From contig JAJUBI010000004.1 of the NCBI GenBank assembly GCA_022419385.1, positions 3,329,286 to 3,393,285 on the forward strand: DNA of 64,000 nt, given 5' to 3'. The notes beneath the pieces are model-generated. The model did no database searches. It was not told the DNA's origin and saw nothing but the letters and a program-made list of their open reading frames with translations. Position 1 is the first letter of the stretch, and every line of letters starts with the position of its first letter. Position numbers and translations under genes: made by a program. Origin of the DNA: Paraconiothyrium sp. Pb-2020 (Eukaryota > Ascomycota > Dothideomycetes > Pleosporales > Didymosphaeriaceae). This document shows positions 32,345-44,301 of this stretch, piece by piece.

Positions 32345-34751
32345 ATGGAAGTCGACATTGCGCCCCAGTTCGGCGCCGAGTTGAAGGTACCGACAATCCC
32401 GCGCACAGCGCCCAATGTACATGTAGACTAAGTCGAGACCCGCAGGATGGCTTCAAGAATGTCAATGCCTGGGTGCGTATACCCGAAACCTACACTGTGC
32501 TCGAACACATAGAGATCTCCGGCTCTATTCGGCAGCATCCCTCACCGAGCTGATCGAACAATATCAGGTCTCAGGCGGCATAGCTTGGCTGGACGACATC
32601 CAACAGTTCTACCGGGAACGCAGTGTCATTGAGAGGGAATATGCTGCCAAGCTTAGCGCACTGGCAAAGAAATATTATGAAAAGAAAGCGAGGAAGTCGA
32701 GCGCTCTGAGCGTTGGCGAAACTCCTACCGTCACCCCCGGTTCGCTGGAAAGCGCATCCATGACCACATGGGGAGTCCAATTATCGACGCTCGAATCGCG
32801 TGCCTCCGAACACGATCAATTCGCGACCGCCCTTGTCTCCAACCTCGCCGACCCCCTTAAGTTTTACGCCACTCGCTACGAAGAGCTACGGAAGTTACAT
32901 GCTGACCATGCTGCAAAACTGGAAAAGGAGCGTGACTCCACATATGCGGACTTAAGGAAGATGAAGGGGAAGTACGACAGCGTCTGCCAGGAGGTAGAAA
33001 ACCGCCGGAAGAAGACTGAAGGTGCATTCGATCACGGGAAACAGAAAGCGCGCAACGCGTTCGAGCAACAGCAGGCGGAAATGCGCAACGTCAAAAACAC
33101 ATATGTTCTAACGATCAATGTGACCAATAAGCAGAAGGAGATGTACTACCACGAGTACGTTCCCGAGGTACTCGATAGTCTTCAAGATCTGTCCGAGACC
33201 AGAGTCACCAAGCTCAACTCCATATGGGCTCTCGCTGCCCAAATCGAGACGCAAACCCTCACACGAAGTACCGATTTCTTGAAACACCTCTCAGCCGAGA
33301 TTCCGCGAAACAACCCTGCACTTGATTCCATGATGTTTGTAAGACACAACGCTGGCTCATGGCAAGAGCCAGGCGACTTCCAGTTCGAACCGAGCCCAGT
33401 ATGGCTTGATGATGGGTCGATTGCAACCGACGAAGCAGCGGCGGTCTTCCTTCGGAACGTCCTCACAAAGTCGAAAGCATCGTTACAGGAGCACCGACGC
33501 GAATTAGACAAGAAAAGGAAAGAGGTGGAGAATGCGAGAAAAGTGCGACAAAACATACGAGACGGCAAAGATAAGAGGGATGAGGTAGAAGTAGTCCGCG
33601 CTATTTTCGCTCTACAGGAGAATATGCATGAGGTCGAGCGGCATAAGGTCACCGCTGAAGTGGAAGTCTCGACGATTACCTCCGTTGTAGGCGACTTGAG
33701 TTTGGGCGCTAGGAGTCACAATTTCAAATCTCAAACCTTCAAGATACCGACAAATTGCGACCTGTGTGGGGACCGAATATGGGGATTGTCTGCGAAGGGT
33801 TTCGATTGCAAAGACTGTGGATATACATGCCACAGTAAATGTGAGCTCAAAGTTCCCGCAGATTGCCCCGGCGAACAGACGAAGGAAGAGAAGAAGAAGC
33901 TTAAGGAAGAGCGACAAAAGTCTGCTGGTGTTGCACCACCGCCGTCAAATGGCAATGCGGCGCCAGGCAGCATGCCTGCACTCAGTCGAAGCGACACAGT
34001 CAATTCAATGAACACTCTAAGCTCCGGGTATTCGGCAACAGCAAATCGATCTATCTCTGGTGGCTTGACGCCAACAGCTGAAGAGGTTCCAGCACCGGAG
34101 AAGAAACCTGCGGTAACAGCACCACGGAGGAACCGTATCGTGGCACCTCCACCTGCACAATATATTAAAAGCGACGATGCAGATCTTCCACTACCTAGTC
34201 CTTCGAAGTCTGCAGAACAAAAAGGACGCATGCTCTACCCGTATCAACAAGGTAGTGAGGGTGAACTTACAGTTGCTGACGGCAGAGATGTAACTATTCT
34301 GGAACCAGATGGTAAGAACTAGACACATGATGCCTACCTGATCGATAGACACTAACATGATTCCACAGACGGCTCCGGCTGGATGAAAGTTCGTGCCGGT
34401 TCGAAGGAAGGCCTCGTCCCCGCGTCCTATGTCGAGGTCCTTCCTCTTACACCTCCCTCCTCCAACCGCCCCGATTCCACTTACTCAGCCTCCTCCGTGT
34501 CACTGGCAGGCAGCGTCGCCGGCGGCACCATCAAGAAAAAGGGACCAGCAGTTGCACCCAAGCGCGGTGCGAAGAAACTAAAGTACGTTGAAGCTTTGTA
34601 CGATTACACGGCGCAGAGCGATGCCGAGCACAGCATGTCCGAGGGCGAGCGGTTCGTCCTTATCAACATGGACGCTGGGGATGGGTGGGCGGATGTCGAG
34701 AAAGATGGCGTGACGAGGAGTGTGCCTGGGAATTACATCCAGCAAGTTTGA
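32345..34751 (+). CDS. BZZ1: F-BAR/C1/SH3 protein Bzz1
   Basis: Exons 32345-32386, 32446-32472, 32568-34311 and 34369-34751, 731 aa. The first two exons are tiny (14 and 9 codons) and were found by family fit: the splices give FGAELK-DGFKNVNAW-VSGGIAWLDDIQQFY. Intron 1 is 59 bp, intron 2 95 bp. Domain order: F-BAR domain (about 1-270, coiled coil), linker, C1 zinc finger at about 400-450 (CDLCGDRIWG, DCKDCGYTCHSKCELKVPADC), a Ser/Pro-rich linker, and two SH3 domains (YPYQQGSEGELTVADGRDV and ALYDYTAQSDAEHSMSEGE). Bzz1 binds membranes and Las17/WASP to promote actin polymerisation at endocytic sites. Length and order are normal. The intron 3 join falls inside SH3-1. Confidence 0.94.
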
Positions 34752-36665
34752 TCGTGTTTGGAGGGCAATATCATAGCATGGCAGAAGAAGAGCGAGGTTT
34801 GCATGCAGGTTGTGTGAGCGAAGCGTTATACCGCCGACGATAGAGGCATGTGTATTCTTCTGAACAATGCATTGTTGTTGTATATGATGTCTCAGGTGGC
34901 CGACGCGCTTGGGAGCTCCTCGTGGGCGTAGAACTTTCCAAGGTTATTCTCAACTCACGTGGAGTGACGTCTGTGCTACACTTCTACGACCACCTGCATT
35001 AGGCGTTTTCGTGCTGTAGATGCCCTGCAGGTACACAGTGTAACGCCATTGACGATCACAATTAATCGCGTCTGCCTGCAACCGTAGAGCCCCGCAACTA
35101 CTTCTCACGGACAAGCGCTGTGCCGCAACCAAATTTGCGCTCGCAACAGTGTCCAGCCAGCCCGATTTGCGTTGACAGAACGACATGCGCTGCGCCGTGG
35201 TGTGAACGAACATGGGACGTGCCAACCCTGCGTGCAATACCGGGACCCGCTCCGCAAGCGCCCTACCGGCGGTTGGAGCTTGGAGACGACCTCACTCCTC
35301 ACTGTCACTCTCATTATCATGCAATTGCGCCGACAGGCAGCTCCGTGCACGACGCTCTGCTGGCGACACATTCGCTTAGCCTTTTGGAACGTTCTCGGGA
35401 AAGTGAGGTTCTTCTAGTGCCGGGGTACAGCGTACACAGAGTGGGTGCGTGACGACATGGGCTGCGTGAAACACTACCTCCATGTTGGTAATAGACACCC
35501 TGCCGCGAGCGACATGCGCTCATTGGAATATACAGGCGCTTCTCTATCTTAGTTCCCGAGTTGCTTACTTCGCCACAGGAGTTCTGATTACTCTCGCCAA
35601 CGGGCGAGAATGTGGCAACACAGGGATAGACAAGGTGCCTGGATCGAGGCATGGTGCCAGGTACTGTACGACCATGGCTGTAGTACAGACAGGTCGACAA
35701 GACCATTAGCTTTGCCGTGCGCTTGATGCGAAGAAGAGGGCCTTGGTCGGCAGCCTGACTGTGCCGCAATGGTACAGCGCTTGCCGCCCGCTATACTTGG
35801 GCATGCAAGCTGCTTGGGAGAACGGCTGTGGCACAGCTCATGGCGATCCGTCGCGCTGGATGTTATATTCGAAGAGCGACTGCGCTCAATGCAACCGTAC
35901 CACAAAGCTACTGCTGGCCCTGCTGTCCGCCCTCTCCCCGTCCTCCAGTCGCTCGTTTCTCGTCCGTCAATTCCCTCTACCCCTAATCGCCTGTTAAGCC
36001 TACCAATCTTTTCCAACATTCTAAACGTATCGGTCACTCCTTCGCTTCGACTGTGCGGGCTACGACTGCGCTCGCTTCGTCTTCACCTTCACTTCACCCT
36101 TCCACTCCCTTTGGGCACAGACAGCCTGGTCGGCACTCATTCCCGTGGTGAAGAAAGAAGGACTCGGCCAGATCCGAAAGTCTCGTTCCGCGGCCCATTC
36201 CCTCGAGCACAATCGCAAAAAGGGCAGGCGCGACCGCAGTCTTGGCAACCTCATAGCCCTCGAGCAAACAACAACACCTGCCCCGCCCCGCCTCTCACCA
36301 AAACTTCCTCTTTCGACTCTGCTACGACCGTCAATCTCTTCCTCAAGTCGCGGCAATCTCCACTCTTTATTGTTTCGGCACCCTACCTGGAGTCTAAGCT
36401 CCAATTCACTCTTTAGGCTTCTGAGTATCTTTTCCGGCCGCGCCCACCTTCATTCCTCAGCCAGCAAGTCGCAAAGACTAAGTCGCTGCGCATCGCCGGA
36501 CTTTCAGTCGTCTTGGAGACCGCTCTCTCGCCATTGTACGTTTTTGTGTTACGGGTGCGTCGTCGCTCCGCACACCACCGCCCGCGCCGACAGTGGCTAA
36601 TTGGGCAGTAGCACTATCAACTGCAGCTACCTTGACGCGTTGGTAAGGGACCTACAACGGCAAAC
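34752..36665. other. Long intergenic stretch before SUN gene
   Basis: 1.9 kb without a supported gene. The part from about 35930 to 36600 is rich in pyrimidine tracts (tctcgtttctcgtccgtc and the like), as in long 5' leaders of cell-wall genes. Open frames such as 35769-36416 are low-complexity translations of these tracts. Confidence 0.5.
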
Positions 36666-38085
36666 ATGAGGTACACTGCCGTGGTCATCGCCGCGGCCGC
36701 CGCCACTGCCCTGGCCAAGCCCCATGGACACGCGCACCATCACCCTGCCCTTGCCAAGCGTACGGACTCCGCAGTCTACGTACCTGGTCCCATCGAGACG
36801 GTCGTCATCTATGAGCTCAATGGTCATTCAATTAGCGAGGAGGACGTACGCAACGGTATCGCGAACGGAACTCTCACCTGGGGTGAGGACGGCACGCTTT
36901 CGTCATCTGCCGCTGCCACGCCGACTCCACCCCCACCGGCGAAGACCCAAGCCGTCGAATTCAACAAAGTTGCCCAGGAACCGGCCCCTGTAGAGCAGTC
37001 GGAACCGGAGCTTCCTGCCTCGGCTCCAGAGCCTACGGAGCAGCCGTCAGAGAACGTTGAGGCCCCCGACCCAACGTCATATCATCCAGTGGGTGATGAT
37101 GGCAGCTGTCCCGACTGCGACAAGGAGTTCCCCAACCGCAAGTTCGACTGTAGCGAGTTCCCTGCTGGCTATGGCGCGTTCCACCTTGGTAACGAGGGCC
37201 TGGGAGGCTGGTCCGGCATCCAGGCTCCCGCGAAGCGCGATGTGACCGGTTATCACGATATCATGACCGTCCCTACAGGTTCTTGCCCTGGCGGCGAATG
37301 CTGCTCGAAGGGTCGATTCTGCTCTTACGCCTGCCCAAATCCCTACCTCAAGATGTCGTTCCCTAAGATGCAGGGTGCACGAAAAGAGTCAGTTGGTGGG
37401 CTGTTCTGCAACGAGGATGGCAAGTTAGAGATGGCCGATGGCTCTCTCGCCAAGACTCTCTGCGGCAAGGGCTCTTCTCGTGTAAAGGTTATGGTTCAGA
37501 GCAAGCTCTCCAAGCCAGTTTCACTCTGCCGCACCGACTACCCAGGTACGTGCACATTCCAGTCGAAGACTTCGTACTGATTGCCATTAGGAACCGAGAG
37601 TGAGACTCTTCCTCTCACTGTCAATCCTGGAGAGACCAAGGAGCTCGCCAACCCGGATCAGAAGTCATACTATTTTTGGGACAACAAGCCTACATCTGCC
37701 CAGTATTATGTCAACAACCAGGGTGTCTCCGAGGCCCAAGCATGCACATGGGGCAGCGGCCAAGGTGATACGGGCAACCGAGCTCCTGTCAATATAGGAA
37801 CCTCATTCGACGACATCCTCTCTAACATGGGATACACTGGACTCTTGCAAAACAAGCCAACCAATCCCGACGCGAAGCTAAACTTCGTCATTCGATTCAC
37901 GGGCGACGGTGTCAGCAACCCTTGTTCGTACCAGAATGGGCAATATTATAATGCTAACGGCGGTGGTAATCCGGACGGTTGCACGGTATGTTTTTGACGC
38001 CATTGAGAATCCAAGCTAACCTGAGGCCTCACAGGCAAGCATTGCAGATGGCAAGACTCTCACGATCGTGTTCACCGACAATTAG
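36666..38085 (+). CDS. SUN-family cell-wall protein
   Basis: Exons 36666-37545, 37591-37985 and 38035-38085, 441 aa, introns of 45 and 49 bp. Signal peptide MRYTAVVIAAAAATALA followed by a His-rich propart and a KR site (ALAKR) for Kex2. A Pro/Glu/Ala-rich linker leads to the SUN domain from about residue 140: DGSCPDCDKEFPNRKFDCSEFP, GSCPGGECCSKGRFCSYACP, then WDNKPTSAQYYVNN and the end TIVFTDN. The domain keeps its many cysteines. SUN proteins (Sim1/Uth1/Sun4 type) are secreted beta-glucan-modifying wall proteins needed for septation. The last 16 codons come from the short third exon. Confidence 0.93.
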
Positions 38086-39824
38086 TCGCAGCTCGAATCG
38101 CTTTGTTTCCCAACGACTTCCTTTCTGCCGTGTTTCTTTTCAGTTTTTGGCGCTCGCGCCTATTTCTCGCTATACCAGCGAATGTTGGTCAATACTTGAC
38201 TATGTCGAAAGACCTTCTTCTCACTATCGAACCGATCTCGACGGACTTTTTGGTGGCGTTTCGAATCTCCGAAAACTTCAAGCATGAGTATCCGGAGGGC
38301 ATCTGGTATCGGTCAGTCTCCGCGAGGGGCATTTTTCGAATTGTAAGTTTTTTTCTGCTTTTCTGTACATCATATGCGGATCTGCCATGTGCAGTACCGC
38401 TACCTGGCGTTGTTTTTTTTCTTATACGGCGTCTTCTTATCGGGCTCTGGACAAAGATTGCGTTCGATGGATGCTGGGGAGAGATGAAGGATGCTGGGGG
38501 TGGTTCTGACTGGTAGTGGATCCGATTGGAGGTCCTTGAAATAGGCATGCATGTGGTTGGGTGAAATCACCGTCGGTTGGGTTCATGTTTCGGATTGCTG
38601 TCATGAGGCGTTCGGGGAAATTCTGCTGGTGGTGCGGTGGTTTGCAGATGGACCTGGGCGGCTCGGAGATGGTTTATGGTCTGATTGGCTTGTTCGCAAC
38701 CCGCTCTTCGAGCGATACACTCGGTTGAAAACTCCAATGTCGAGTGTTCATACTTCTTTTGCTGTCTTCATAAGTGAGTTGCAGCACCGTTGTTCGACGT
38801 GATGTTTAGCCTAGATCAGCATCTTTCCGGTATCTCCTCAATGATCAACCATGCGATAGTCATCGCAAACAGGGACCATCCCACGCACTCGCCTGCACGC
38901 ACGGAGGAGCCACAGGCGACGAGGGAGCGGGCGAATGGCACGAATAAGTCATCTCACTTCACCCGTAATGTGCTGACCGCTGCTACGTCCAGAAATATAG
39001 AAACCCCCAAACCCACATGTTCCAATTCGCTGCTCTACCTACCGTTCTATCGATCATGATACAAAGCTACGCCGATGGGCCCTCCTCTTCCATGTCTGCC
39101 GTCTCGAATCAGAGCCTGGAGTGCCCACACAAGAGAATGAAAGTGGAAGATGCCACACACCACGTCGTAGCCGGGATAAAAGGATATCGCTTCGTGTACG
39201 CACGTGCGAGTAGCGCCACCATGCATGCAGTGTGCGACCCGGGGTCTTGCACTCCTAATACGGCCTCCTGCAGCGCATGAACTTGATTTTCCGCGGGACG
39301 AGCGGATGGCGAAGTTCAAAGCGGGGTTCTGGTACAAGAGTACGCATGCACAATGTTATCGACGACAGGCAAAGAGTGTGAAGCAATATAATATTTCAGG
39401 ACAGCAAATGCGTCCTTGGGTCCTACTGGGGTATATTTAAGCATCTCTGCCATGTAACGCCTTGTAGACGTTCTGCGCTATGTCCAGCCATGCTCCCATA
39501 TAGTAGGGTTATGCCAAAACGCCCATGTCCATGGATATCGAACTAACACAATGTGTGGCGAAAGACCCACACCATCCCAAATGAAAATGTACAGAGAAGC
39601 AAGTCGTTGGCTATGTCGTTGAGCTCGTTGCAGCATGTCTAACGAACAGATGCGAGCGTCGATGATAGACGCGCAGCTGTATACGGCAGATGCGGATAAG
39701 CAACCTGGGCATGGAGGCTGGCTAAGAGGCATAGCAAAGGTAGGTCTTGCGGCTGGCGCGAGACTACAAGGGTAAGCAGTACCAGCGTCCAAATTGTACG
39801 CGCAACCGATCCACTGCTTGATTC
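38086..39824. other. Convergent 3' region, no gene seen
   Basis: 1.7 kb between the stop codons of the SUN gene (plus) and the copper-fist gene (minus). T-rich runs at about 38346-38425 fit 3' UTR or terminator sequence. Short frames (39017-39280, 39478-39828) have no support. Confidence 0.5.
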
Positions 39825-41610
39825 TCAAGTTGGTGCGGTCGTAAATTCTGCAAACCGGGTTGAGAGATTGGCGTCTGTCGGGGTAGCAAGATCAGGAAAG
39901 GCATCCTGTCCGTTGCTTTCCATCATTTCCAAGGCCACACCGTTATGTCCACCGTGGGTCAAACAACCAACGCACTCGCAACCGTCGCCACATTGGCAAG
40001 TTCCTGTCGCGTCGTTGCATCCTGGTAGCACCATTTCCTGCCAGAGGAATGTTGAAGGCGATAACGTGACAGTGTCCTCCTCTTTGCCTTCGCTAGGACT
40101 GTCGGTAAAGGTGGGACTGTGCATCTGCTCCTCGACCTTGAGTGGTATGGAAGACTCCCTGCTTTGTGCTGTCGGTGTGCCACCAGAAGTGTTGTTGTTG
40201 TCGAGATATGCAGTCGCTGTCATTTGAGAATTATGTACCGAGCCCGGCGTGGGTGTCTGAGGCCACGGACCCGGTAGATTCATCGGTGGATGCTGCATAT
40301 GCATGGTGTTTATACTTGGCTGGAAACTCATCTGGCTAGTAGGGAGGTAGTTCGCTTGTATGGAATTGAAAGCGATGTTGGCTTCGGCGCCGTAGCCCGC
40401 TTGGTGAGGGTAAGATGGCATATCGTAGTTTGGTGGAGGCATCGCGCCAAATTGGCCTGTGCTCATGAACTGATGCATCGATCGGACATATTCGATCATA
40501 GTAGCGTTGTTCGGATGGGCTGCGCAACCAAAACAGCTGCAAGAATCGCCACAATGGCAGTTATGCTCCGGGTTGTGGTGTGGGGGGTGTCCGTTCATTG
40601 ATGTCATGGGGATGGGTACTGGTGGTTGATAACCGGATACCATGTGGTTGTATATCGGAGTGTTGAAGTTGAATGGCGGAGATGTCTGCATAAAGTTATT
40701 CCCAGGGTGTGGCACGCCATAGGGGGTATGCTGTAATTGTGTCGGATACTGAGTGAAGTTCGGTAGATGCTGTGGATAATTCGGAGGTTGTGGCATCTGT
40801 GGTTGCATCGGTTGGACAGGAGCAGAACCCCCACAACAGGACTTCTTCGGCGGTGCGGGCTGGACCGGTGGAGCTGCTTTGTTGCTGCAACAGCTTCCAG
40901 CTTGCGCTTGTACAGGTTTGGGTTTGCAGCAGCTGGAGGTGCCCTGGGAAGTAGCAGGCCGTGAATTTGAAGCGGAGGTTGCGGGGATGCTCGAGTCTGT
41001 ATCTTTTTGCAACGGAGGCAATCGTGGTGTCGAGCTCGCACTGGAAGGATTTGACGCGTTATTGCTTTCGCTCGTTGGTGTTCTGGTGAGATGAGATGAT
41101 GAGTCAGTTTCGCCGTCCTGGGCAGCCTTGATGGCCTTCTCGAGCGCGGCAGCGTTGAACGTAGTCGCTGTAGATTTGCGACCGCGAGTTTTCTGAACGC
41201 GTCCGGTGCCGTTGTTCACTAGCACTGGCGGGGCACTGTCTGAAGGACAGGCGCATTCTGAAGTCTTTGGGATGGTGTAGTTGATGACGACCCGCTCACA
41301 GCTACATGAACCGGTGGGGTGCGGACAGCTGCTGAGAGGACGACCGGGCTTGCGAACTTCTACAAGCACTCGGTCGCGATGATCGCATTTTGAAGAGCGA
41401 TGACCGCGGATGCATGGGCCGCTACGTTACCATTAGTACACATGAACGAAAGGGGCCCGACTGGCTTTCACATGATGGTACAGTGCGACGATGTTGCGGA
41501 GACGAGGCGAAACTAGGCTGGAGGGAACAATGGATTTTCATTAGGAGTGGCAAGGAGGGTGTCACATACCAAGCAACCTTCTTCTTCTCGCCGTTGACCT
41601 CTGCCCACAT
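39825..41610 (-). CDS. Copper-fist transcription factor, Mac1/GRISEA-like
   Basis: Exons 41610-41570 and 41421-39825, 545 aa; a 148-bp intron splits the first zinc Cys codon. Spliced N-terminus: VNGEKKKVACGPCIRGHRSS, then KCDHRDRVLVEVRKPGRP, a complete copper-fist DNA-binding domain with the RGHR and GRP minor-groove motifs and CPHP. After it come an AT-hook-like RVQKTRGRK, three Cys-Cys pairs at about residues 160-200 (SCCKPKP, SCCSNK, SCCGG), a Pro/Gln/Asn-rich region and two C-x-C-x3-C-x-C-x2-C-x2-H motifs (CHCGDSCSCFGCAAH and CQCGDGCECVGCLTH). The paired motifs match the copper-sensing REP repeats of Mac1-type activators of copper uptake, so a copper-starvation regulator is most likely. 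Confidence 0.9.
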
Positions 41611-42785
41611 GATGTAGCTCTCGGATAGATAAGATCAGAATGTGCTCATAAACCGCACAGACTACGCGCTTGGTGCCCGCAGGGTGACGAGAAGCCGCGC
41701 AAGTAGGTGAGGTTGATGTCAGCGGGAGGCACGTGGAATGGCCGGGAGAAGGGTGCAGGTGCCCGCGGAAAGACAGTCGTTCGGGACAGGCTGTTTGACA
41801 AGGACCACTCAAATGTTTTGCGTCTCGCTATGGGCACACAGACACGGCGGGAAACGTGCTATGGCGGTGCGACCCGAGTCCTCGTGGCTGTGGCTGTGGT
41901 CGAAAGAGGCCTGGCGTCCGGTCGCTAAGGTTGCCCGCCGGGTGGGTGAGGGCGATGGAGCAGGTCGATTGATGAGAGATGCGCAGAAACGAGCAGATTA
42001 AGCTGCGCCTGGGGCAGGGAAAAGGAAAAGGCGAGAGGGGAGACGGCACCGCGCCTTAGGCAGTGGCCGGGGAGAGCAGGTCGCAGGGAAGGTGCGGGAG
42101 CCCGGTCGCAGCTGCAGGTGCCCGTCGGCAGGCTCAGAGTGCGCACGGGGCTTCCTGGGAGGGATGGCGGCGGAGTGGCACTTGTTCACGTCGAGTGTGT
42201 GCCCGGCACGGTGGAGGAATGTCTTTCGGATCGTCGTCAGAGCTGGTGGGTTTGCGATGCAGAAGAGTGAGCAAGTTTCTACCAATCAGCGGCCGGCGCG
42301 CTTCTGTTACGCCCGCGCTAGGTTCGAGACCGCCGTCTTGCACCCTGACCGTCCGGTGTTTGGAGCGTGAGACGGCTAGCGAAGGGCGACCGTGAGGATG
42401 TGCTGTTTTGCGGTGTGCGGTGCGGAGGAGCGGCTTCAATATAGATTCGTGGTCCAGGCCTGACAAAGGAACGCCCAGCCCTGCATCTGCTCCCGTCCGT
42501 TGCACAATACTCCGGAAACGCGTGGGGACGCTTGCGGGCACAAGCCACAGGAGGGATATCATGTGCCCGTGTGCCCATCATGGCCTGCCCATCATGGTCT
42601 GCCCCTCTCTGCACGCCGTACCGCCCTCGCGTTTCTCATCACTTGCGCCGAAACATTCGCGAGCGCCGCATCCGGGCTCCCGAGGTCAGTGGCGCCTCAC
42701 GTGACTGTGGGGTAGCCCTGGAGCCGAAAATTGACTTTCACGCCAAGCCTGTTGCTTGACGACTTTCCGACCGCCAGGTTTGATC
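41611..42785. other. GC-rich divergent promoter, copper-fist gene and EFM7
   Basis: 1.2 kb between divergent ATGs. Very GC-rich, so all six frames stay open for long stretches, none with a recognisable product. A small tandem repeat (gcccatcatggYct, two copies) lies at about 42573-42600. Confidence 0.5.
42573..42601. repeat. Two-copy 14-bp tandem repeat
   Basis: GCCCATCATGGCCT followed directly by GCCCATCATGGTCT; the copies differ at one C/T position. Non-coding, about 190 bp upstream of EFM7. Confidence 0.6.
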
Positions 42786-43793
42786 ATGGCCGAGGAGGCT
42801 GAAGACGTGGGCATTGACCTCTTCCAAGAGCCCGAAGGCTTCTACGAACCAGAAAAGGAGGCCACCTTTGCGTCACATACTCTGAAGTCTGGGAAGGAGC
42901 TCAACATCAGATTGGTCGGCCACAACCCTCTGTGGGTAAGATTTCCTTGCTACCAAATTGGCAGCCTTCTGTCAACCCTCTCCAATGCTTCCAGAACATG
43001 TCAAATCTTGGAACATCTTCGAGAAACGTCATCGAATCTCAAACTCGTACCGGCCTACACATTGCCAAGACAAGCAACACTAACGTTCCAAGGGACACTT
43101 TCTGTGGAATGCCGGTCGAACTGTTTCAGATTACCTAGAAGAGCGCGCACATGACTTGGTCAAAGACAAAAGTATTCTCGAGCTCGGTGCAGGTGCTGGT
43201 TTGCCCAGTCTAGTATGCGCTCTCAACGGCGCCAAGCGCGTTGTAGTGACCGACTACCCAGACGCTGAACTCGTTGAAAATCTGCGCTACAACATTGACC
43301 ACTGTGACCTGCTGCCTGATCGAGCTCAGGTTACAGCCGAGGTATTATACATAGTTGAATTGTGAGGTGTTGCTGACGCCAGTAGGGCTACCTATGGGGC
43401 GCACCCACATCAGAGCTGATGAAGCACCTTTCTGATGACAGCGGATTCGACGTGCTCATTCTAGCCGATCTTCTGTTCAATCACTCGGAGCATACAAAAC
43501 TCATCAAGTCTGTACAGCTTATGCTGAAAGAGTCATCAACCTCCCGTGCATTCGTCTTCTTCACGCCTTACCGACCATGGCTCCTCGAGAAAGACCTGGC
43601 CTTCTTCGATTTGGCGCGCGATGCGGGATTCCGTGTAGAGAAGACCTTTGAGAAGGTCATGGACAAGGTCATGTTCGAGAAGGATCCAGGGGTGAGCTTC
43701 GTCTAGTCACGTGTCGTATACTCTTGCTAATCAATACAGGACGAGCTTTTACGGCGGACTGTATATGGCTACGAGCTTACTTGGCCATCATGA
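42786..43793 (+). CDS. EFM7: Protein N-terminal/lysine methyltransferase Efm7
   Basis: Exons 42786-42935, 43093-43341, 43386-43691 and 43740-43793, 252 aa, all phase 0. Splices rebuild VGHNPLW-GHFLWNAGRTVSDYLE, AQVTAE-GYLWGAP and EKDPG-DELLRRTVYGYELTWPS. It is the class I SAM methyltransferase formerly called Nnt1 (nicotinamide N-methyltransferase-like) and now known in yeast as Efm7, which methylates the N-terminal Gly and Lys2 of elongation factor 1A. Visible: SAM motif I ILELGAGAGLPSL, acidic loop VVVTDYPD, and FDVLILADLLFNHSEH. Length fits the family. The last exon encodes only 17 residues. Confidence 0.92.
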
Positions 43794-44301
43794 CGATAAA
43801 GACTGATAATTCTCATTTGAAAGAACACCAGGCTTCGACTCCACTTCAATGCTCTACTTTTGAACCGCAATATTCAAGACCATCAAGATGTGGCTTCAGC
43901 AAATAAACCACGCTTCACAATCGAATCCACATAGAATCAGGTCTTCAGAATGGGAGATTCCTTTTATCTCATCCCGCATTATTCTAGGAAATGGTATCCC
44001 ATACGAACAATGTAGCCTACCTGCACTACCATAATCTTCCAGACGCATTCAACCCACCATGCTCAGGTTACAACCAACATTGTGCATGTGCACCCTCCAG
44101 ATCTCATGACCTCACAACGTGGACTCTCCTCAATGCCCGAGTGAAATCTATAGACACCTCCACACTAGGCCCCTTTCTTATAAGGTTCCTAGGTGGAATG
44201 ATACAAGATACTTATAGAGTGATTGAACCTATAACCTGCGGTACTCCCTATCGTTGCATCCTGCAACCTTGTTCAAACATAGGCAGCAACACCACTGCCC
44301 C
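43794..44301. other. Intergenic, promoter of the next gene
   Basis: 500 bp between two plus-strand genes. AT-richer than flanks; no gene seen. The frame 43991-44332 overlaps the next start and has no support. Confidence 0.5.

Noticed and set aside
35769..36416. 215-codon plus-strand frame upstream of the SUN gene
   Set aside because: Pyrimidine-rich, biased translation typical of a long leader; no domain, and other frames are equally open.
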